A model generated the notes under the pieces. That model ran no database searches, was not told the origin of the DNA, and worked only from the letters and a program-made list of their open reading frames with translations. Below are positions 60,557 to 64,000 of a DNA stretch of 64,000 nucleotides, piece by piece. The translations under genes and the position numbers were made by a program. The stretch's first letter is position 1; the number at the start of each line of letters is the position of its first letter. Source of the DNA: Branchiostoma lanceolatum (taxonomy: Eukaryota > Chordata > Leptocardii > Amphioxiformes > Branchiostomatidae); assembly GCF_035083965.1 (NCBI RefSeq), contig NC_089727.1, positions 13,459,501 to 13,523,500 of the forward strand, written 5' to 3'.

Positions 60557-63500
60557 CTATCTTCTCTTCTGATCCAGTCTGGTCCCAAATGTTACAAACT
60601 TCTTCAGAGTCGAGAACAACTGTAGAGCTTTATCCTATGGGAAACAAAAGAGAATGGGTATGTCATCATTATCAGATCTTGTCGCTCCAGTTCCGGATCC
60701 AGTGGCGGCTTCTCAGGTTAGTGTATGTAGTATGGGTATGTAGCATACATATGTACTTTCAACTTGCAAATAAACAGCATGTTTTTCTTAAAGTCTTTAG
60801 TGTGCCTATGACTCAGGTGGGGATCAAACTGGCAACCTAATGCATGCATGGAAAGCATTCTACCTGCTAGGCCATTCATTGTAATAGTAGGTTGTGGGTT
60901 CAGTCCTCGGCCAAGCTATACCAGACTTTCTGTAGGCTTCTCCACATCTGTTCCTTAGTGCTTTACAAACCTGAAAGCTCTACAGAATTAATTCTGAAAT
61001 GGGTCTGTGTTTCATACTCACATCCTGATCACACAGAGCTCTGACGTCTGCACCACCCTGTGCCATCAGATACTTGTAGTGAAGCAGCTTCCCATCAAAG
61101 TAGTTCCAGGGCATCCCATCCTGCACTGTGATTGGCCAGCCACATGCACAGTCGGCCAATAGGGCGTAGCTTACACCCTTGAGGAACACTGCAGCAAGGT
61201 GGACTGGACGGGGAGCAACTCGAGGTACCTGAGACAGACAAATATCAGGTCATGAGATCACAAGATGACCACATTTTGAAAACTCTTGCTGTTTCCATTG
61301 AGCAGATGACATGGTCATATGATGCCCAAGATGCCCAATGTGTATGATACAAGTTTAAAAGTTTTACCAAACTCCCAGTTATCTTCCCAGATTCAAAGTG
61401 CCCTGTGTTAAACATACTGCATATTTGCAGACCATTTCCTACATGATAAACGTTACAGGGTTCTTGATTTATACTTTTTACCTTTAAGCCACGCAGCCAT
61501 CCAACATCTTGGGCAAAGGGGACCACAGCTTGAGCCAGAAAGGCATCCACTTCCCATTCTTGTAATGTCAACATGTGTTTCACCATGTAGTGTAGAACTA
61601 AACACATAATGATGTAGCATGGTTCTGGTTCTACCCTTAAAACACCTTCCAGAAGACCAACAGAGTCCATACAGGCAAAGAAGGTGTGCAGACGGAGGTG
61701 TTGTGTCCGTGGTCCATCTGTGGAAAACCACAGCATTGCAAGGGATGGAGTCCCTCCTGAAAGGAACACAACAGAGCGTATAGAAAGTGCAACACTACAG
61801 TAACTAAGGTCCTCTATAGGGGGTCTACACTCATACAAAAAATTATATATTGTCTGTCATACTACTAGTAATTAATTTTACCTGAAAGTTGCCAGGTTAA
61901 TGTAACTTTGTATATATAATTAAAGTCATATAATTATGACATTTACACATCAAAGTTTATAAATCTGACTTGTCTAGGCTCACCCAAAGAGCATGGCAGG
62001 TGTGTAGTCATGTAGATTCGTAGTCGTGTGCAAACACTCTAAACTGCTATGTTGTGTTATTTTACAGTTCTGGTAGATCTTACAATTTACATACCCGGCA
62101 CATCCAATGGTAAAGCAGTTACAACATCAGGACGGGTCAAAGGGTTTCCTCTGTAGGGGCACCACTCCTTCACTGCATTCTTTCCAACAACAGGTCTGAC
62201 ACTGTGAAGACAAAGATTGAAAGAACATGTACTTTCAAACAATGACAGATATGAGAAAATTAGTCATGTTTTTTCTCTGTTTTTAATCATGATCCATAAT
62301 TGATAAAGAGCAACTATCATATGTTGCTACTAGCTTCATTTTTGGCATTGAGATTGTCCCTCACCTGTCAGCATGTGTGCTTTCCTGAGGTAGTTGGTCT
62401 CCCAAGGCAGTTGATGAAACACCTGTATGAAACCCTCTATTTCTGTGGCTAGGCAAAGACAGTGGAATGGAAAACCTTGGAGCCAAAAAGACTGGTTTCT
62501 GGGGCATTCTCTGAGCCATTTCATTTGATATTTCACTGTCAGAGCCAACCCCATACAGAACTGCATACATTCTCTGTCGAATTGGACGAAATAGTAGAGA
62601 AGAGGAGGGAATGTCTGTGCTAGTTTCATCTTCCATTGCCACACCACTGTCTGTCTCGGCTGAGATGAGTATGTTGTAGATTTGTGCAATGTTGTCTGAA
62701 TTAAGATGCCTTTCTCGAGCAAACTGGAGAACTTTGGCATCAACCCTAGGTCTGATTTCTTCCACGTCCACTTCAAAAGTAATCTCTTCATCCCCACTCA
62801 TCTGCCTGCAGTTCTGTTCTGCACCACAAGGTGGCAGTGCATGTGGAGGGCAGTTCTGCATGTACCAAGGTAAAGGATCCCCTGGTAACAAGTACATTCT
62901 GGCACCTTCTTTCATCCTCAACCATTTGTCGGGCTCGTTGGGAAACACATCCTGTGCAATGTCCTGTATTGTTGTTCCACGCGGAATTGTTTGCATGTAT
63001 CTCGATACCGCCATTACTACATCCTCTACTCTAGGGAACCTGGCGTTAGCAGGCACTCCTACCTGTCTCCTCTTGAAAGACTCTAACTCAGCGGACCTGA
63101 TTATATCATTCCCCATAAGACATGAGAACAGCGGTAAGTCTTCCAAGCCAATTTGCAGTCGATAACACAACCTATCTCTGGAATACTGTACAGTAGTCAA
63201 GGTAGCTATATCCAGATTGTTACTAGAATAGAAAGGAGCAGTGTTGAAGATAACAAAATCAGTGTCTTGGCCAAGGATCCCAAAACATGGATATCTTAAA
63301 CAGTATTCAGATATTTCTATATCTGCTTCTTTTGTAGAGTTTATAACAACTGCACCTAAACTCTTCAGGGCAAACCTAGTCAGTGTTCCCAAGCTAACTG
63401 GCATCTGGAAAAGGTCATCGGAGGGCTGGGTGCCGTGTTTCTTGATGTGGTTGAAAACTGTCATTACGTCTCTGGCAGACTGCTGCCTGCGTTTTGCCCA

Positions 63501-63637
63501 TTCTGCACGTTTCGACTTTTCCACAACCCCATCAAAGATGAAGACAAGGTCAATGTCCGTAGTTCTGAAAGAATGGAGGAAACGTCGAAGCTCCTCGTAG
63601 TATTCTCTCCACTGCCCTCCATAGACCCAGGGAAGTT
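60557..63637 (-). CDS. FAM120B: FAM120-family protein (constitutive coactivator of PPAR-gamma-like), 5' end outside window
   Basis: Homologue of vertebrate FAM120A/B/C, nuclear or RNA-associated coregulators built on a degenerate XPG/FEN-type nuclease fold. Exons: 62365-63637, 62095-62201, 61482-61756, 61022-61228, 60557-60634, in phase throughout; about 646 aa are visible. The first visible exon opens in mid-protein (WVYGGQWREYY, then IDLVFIFDGVVE and EWAKRRQQ). The start codon and N-terminal exon must lie beyond 64000. Further matches: GILGQDTDFVIF, LPLFSCLMGNDII, the conserved FRPIRQRMYAVLYG, VKEWCPYRGNPLTRPD, GGTPSLAMLWF and DGMPWNYFDGKLLHYKYL. The protein ends soon after (FVTFGTRLDQKRR), without the Arg/Gly-rich tail seen in vertebrates. 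A single gene equally related to A, B and C is possible; the B label reflects the closest motif match I can see. Confidence 0.9.
60812..60895 (-). mobile_element. tRNA-like SINE fragment
   Basis: On the minus strand GGCCTAGCAGGTAGAATGC resembles an A box and AGTTTGATCCCC resembles a B box at tRNA-like spacing. The sequence does not fold into a complete tRNA, so a tRNA-derived SINE remnant is more likely. It lies in the last FAM120 intron. Confidence 0.5.
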
Positions 63638-64000
63638 CTGAAAAATAGAATTATCCACTGATTGAAAAATGCTAATCAAAATTTTAACTGGTAAACTACC
63701 TCGTGGCATAACATACCAGTTTTGTACTTTAGTAAGTAACTGTTACAAATTACATAAGACAGGACTGACTGGTTTGATCCACTCATACCTGGGCATACTC
63801 CTACCCGTATCAATGTTTCAAAGTATAGTGGGTGTGGCAGGCTCTGCTCAAATCCGAGACCACTAGCTTTATGTCCCCTCCAAAGGACTGCAACCTTTTG
63901 ATTGCAAGTAACATCCTTCCTAGTGACTCAAGGACCACCAGGTTCAGAAGAGGATTGACATCCTAGCCGAGCTAGTCGTGGTGACTACACCTTGAAGCTA
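63638..64000. other. FAM120 intron sequence running off the window
   Basis: Upstream of the first visible FAM120 exon on the minus strand. No further coding exon recognised. Confidence 0.5.

Noticed and set aside
60812-60895. Genuine tRNA gene
   Set aside because: A and B box-like words are present but there is no proper acceptor stem or cloverleaf.
62689-63165. 158-codon plus-strand frame
   Set aside because: Lies antisense to the well-supported FAM120 exon; a shadow frame.

Overview
The window is animal nuclear DNA: multi-exon genes with GT-AG introns, long AT-rich spacers, and many small DNA-transposon relics. The gene content is metazoan: a single-copy-style STIM, SRA1, DNAAF6/PIH1D3, an FAM120-family gene and a sialidase. 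Motile-cilium genes, compact introns and abundant MITEs and SINEs suit an invertebrate deuterostome. A lancelet (Branchiostoma) is my best guess, but this is an inference and not proven by the sequence.

Layout, left to right. 2.3-6.0 kb, minus: a seven-exon membrane-anchored sialidase with five Asp boxes. 7.07-7.84 kb: a ~27-bp minisatellite upstream of it. 9.1-14.0 kb, minus: an eight-exon gene for an unrecognised, highly charged ~604-aa protein. 16.8-17.5 kb, minus: the 3' end of a non-LTR retrotransposon. 20.9-23.1 kb, minus: the dynein assembly factor DNAAF6, with a perfect 69-bp inverted repeat in an intron. 27.8-52.7 kb, minus: a thirteen-exon STIM gene, the ER calcium sensor of store-operated calcium entry, with several transposons in its introns. 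53.1-56.8 kb, plus: SRA1, head-to-head with STIM. 60.6-63.6 kb, minus and running off the right edge: an FAM120/constitutive-coactivator-of-PPAR-gamma gene.

Exon boundaries were found by hand from reading frame, GT-AG sites and phase. In the sialidase, DNAAF6, STIM, SRA1 and 604-aa models every junction keeps frame from ATG to stop. There is no operon-like organisation. The only regulatory coupling visible is the ~470-bp divergent STIM/SRA1 promoter. The rest of the interest is in mobile DNA: two elements with long target-site duplications and TAGCCT termini, a Harbinger-type element carrying a 104-codon ORF, two copies of a TGCACC-rich MITE, a TA-flanked MITE, a tRNA-derived SINE cluster, and a hairpin in the SRA1 3' UTR.
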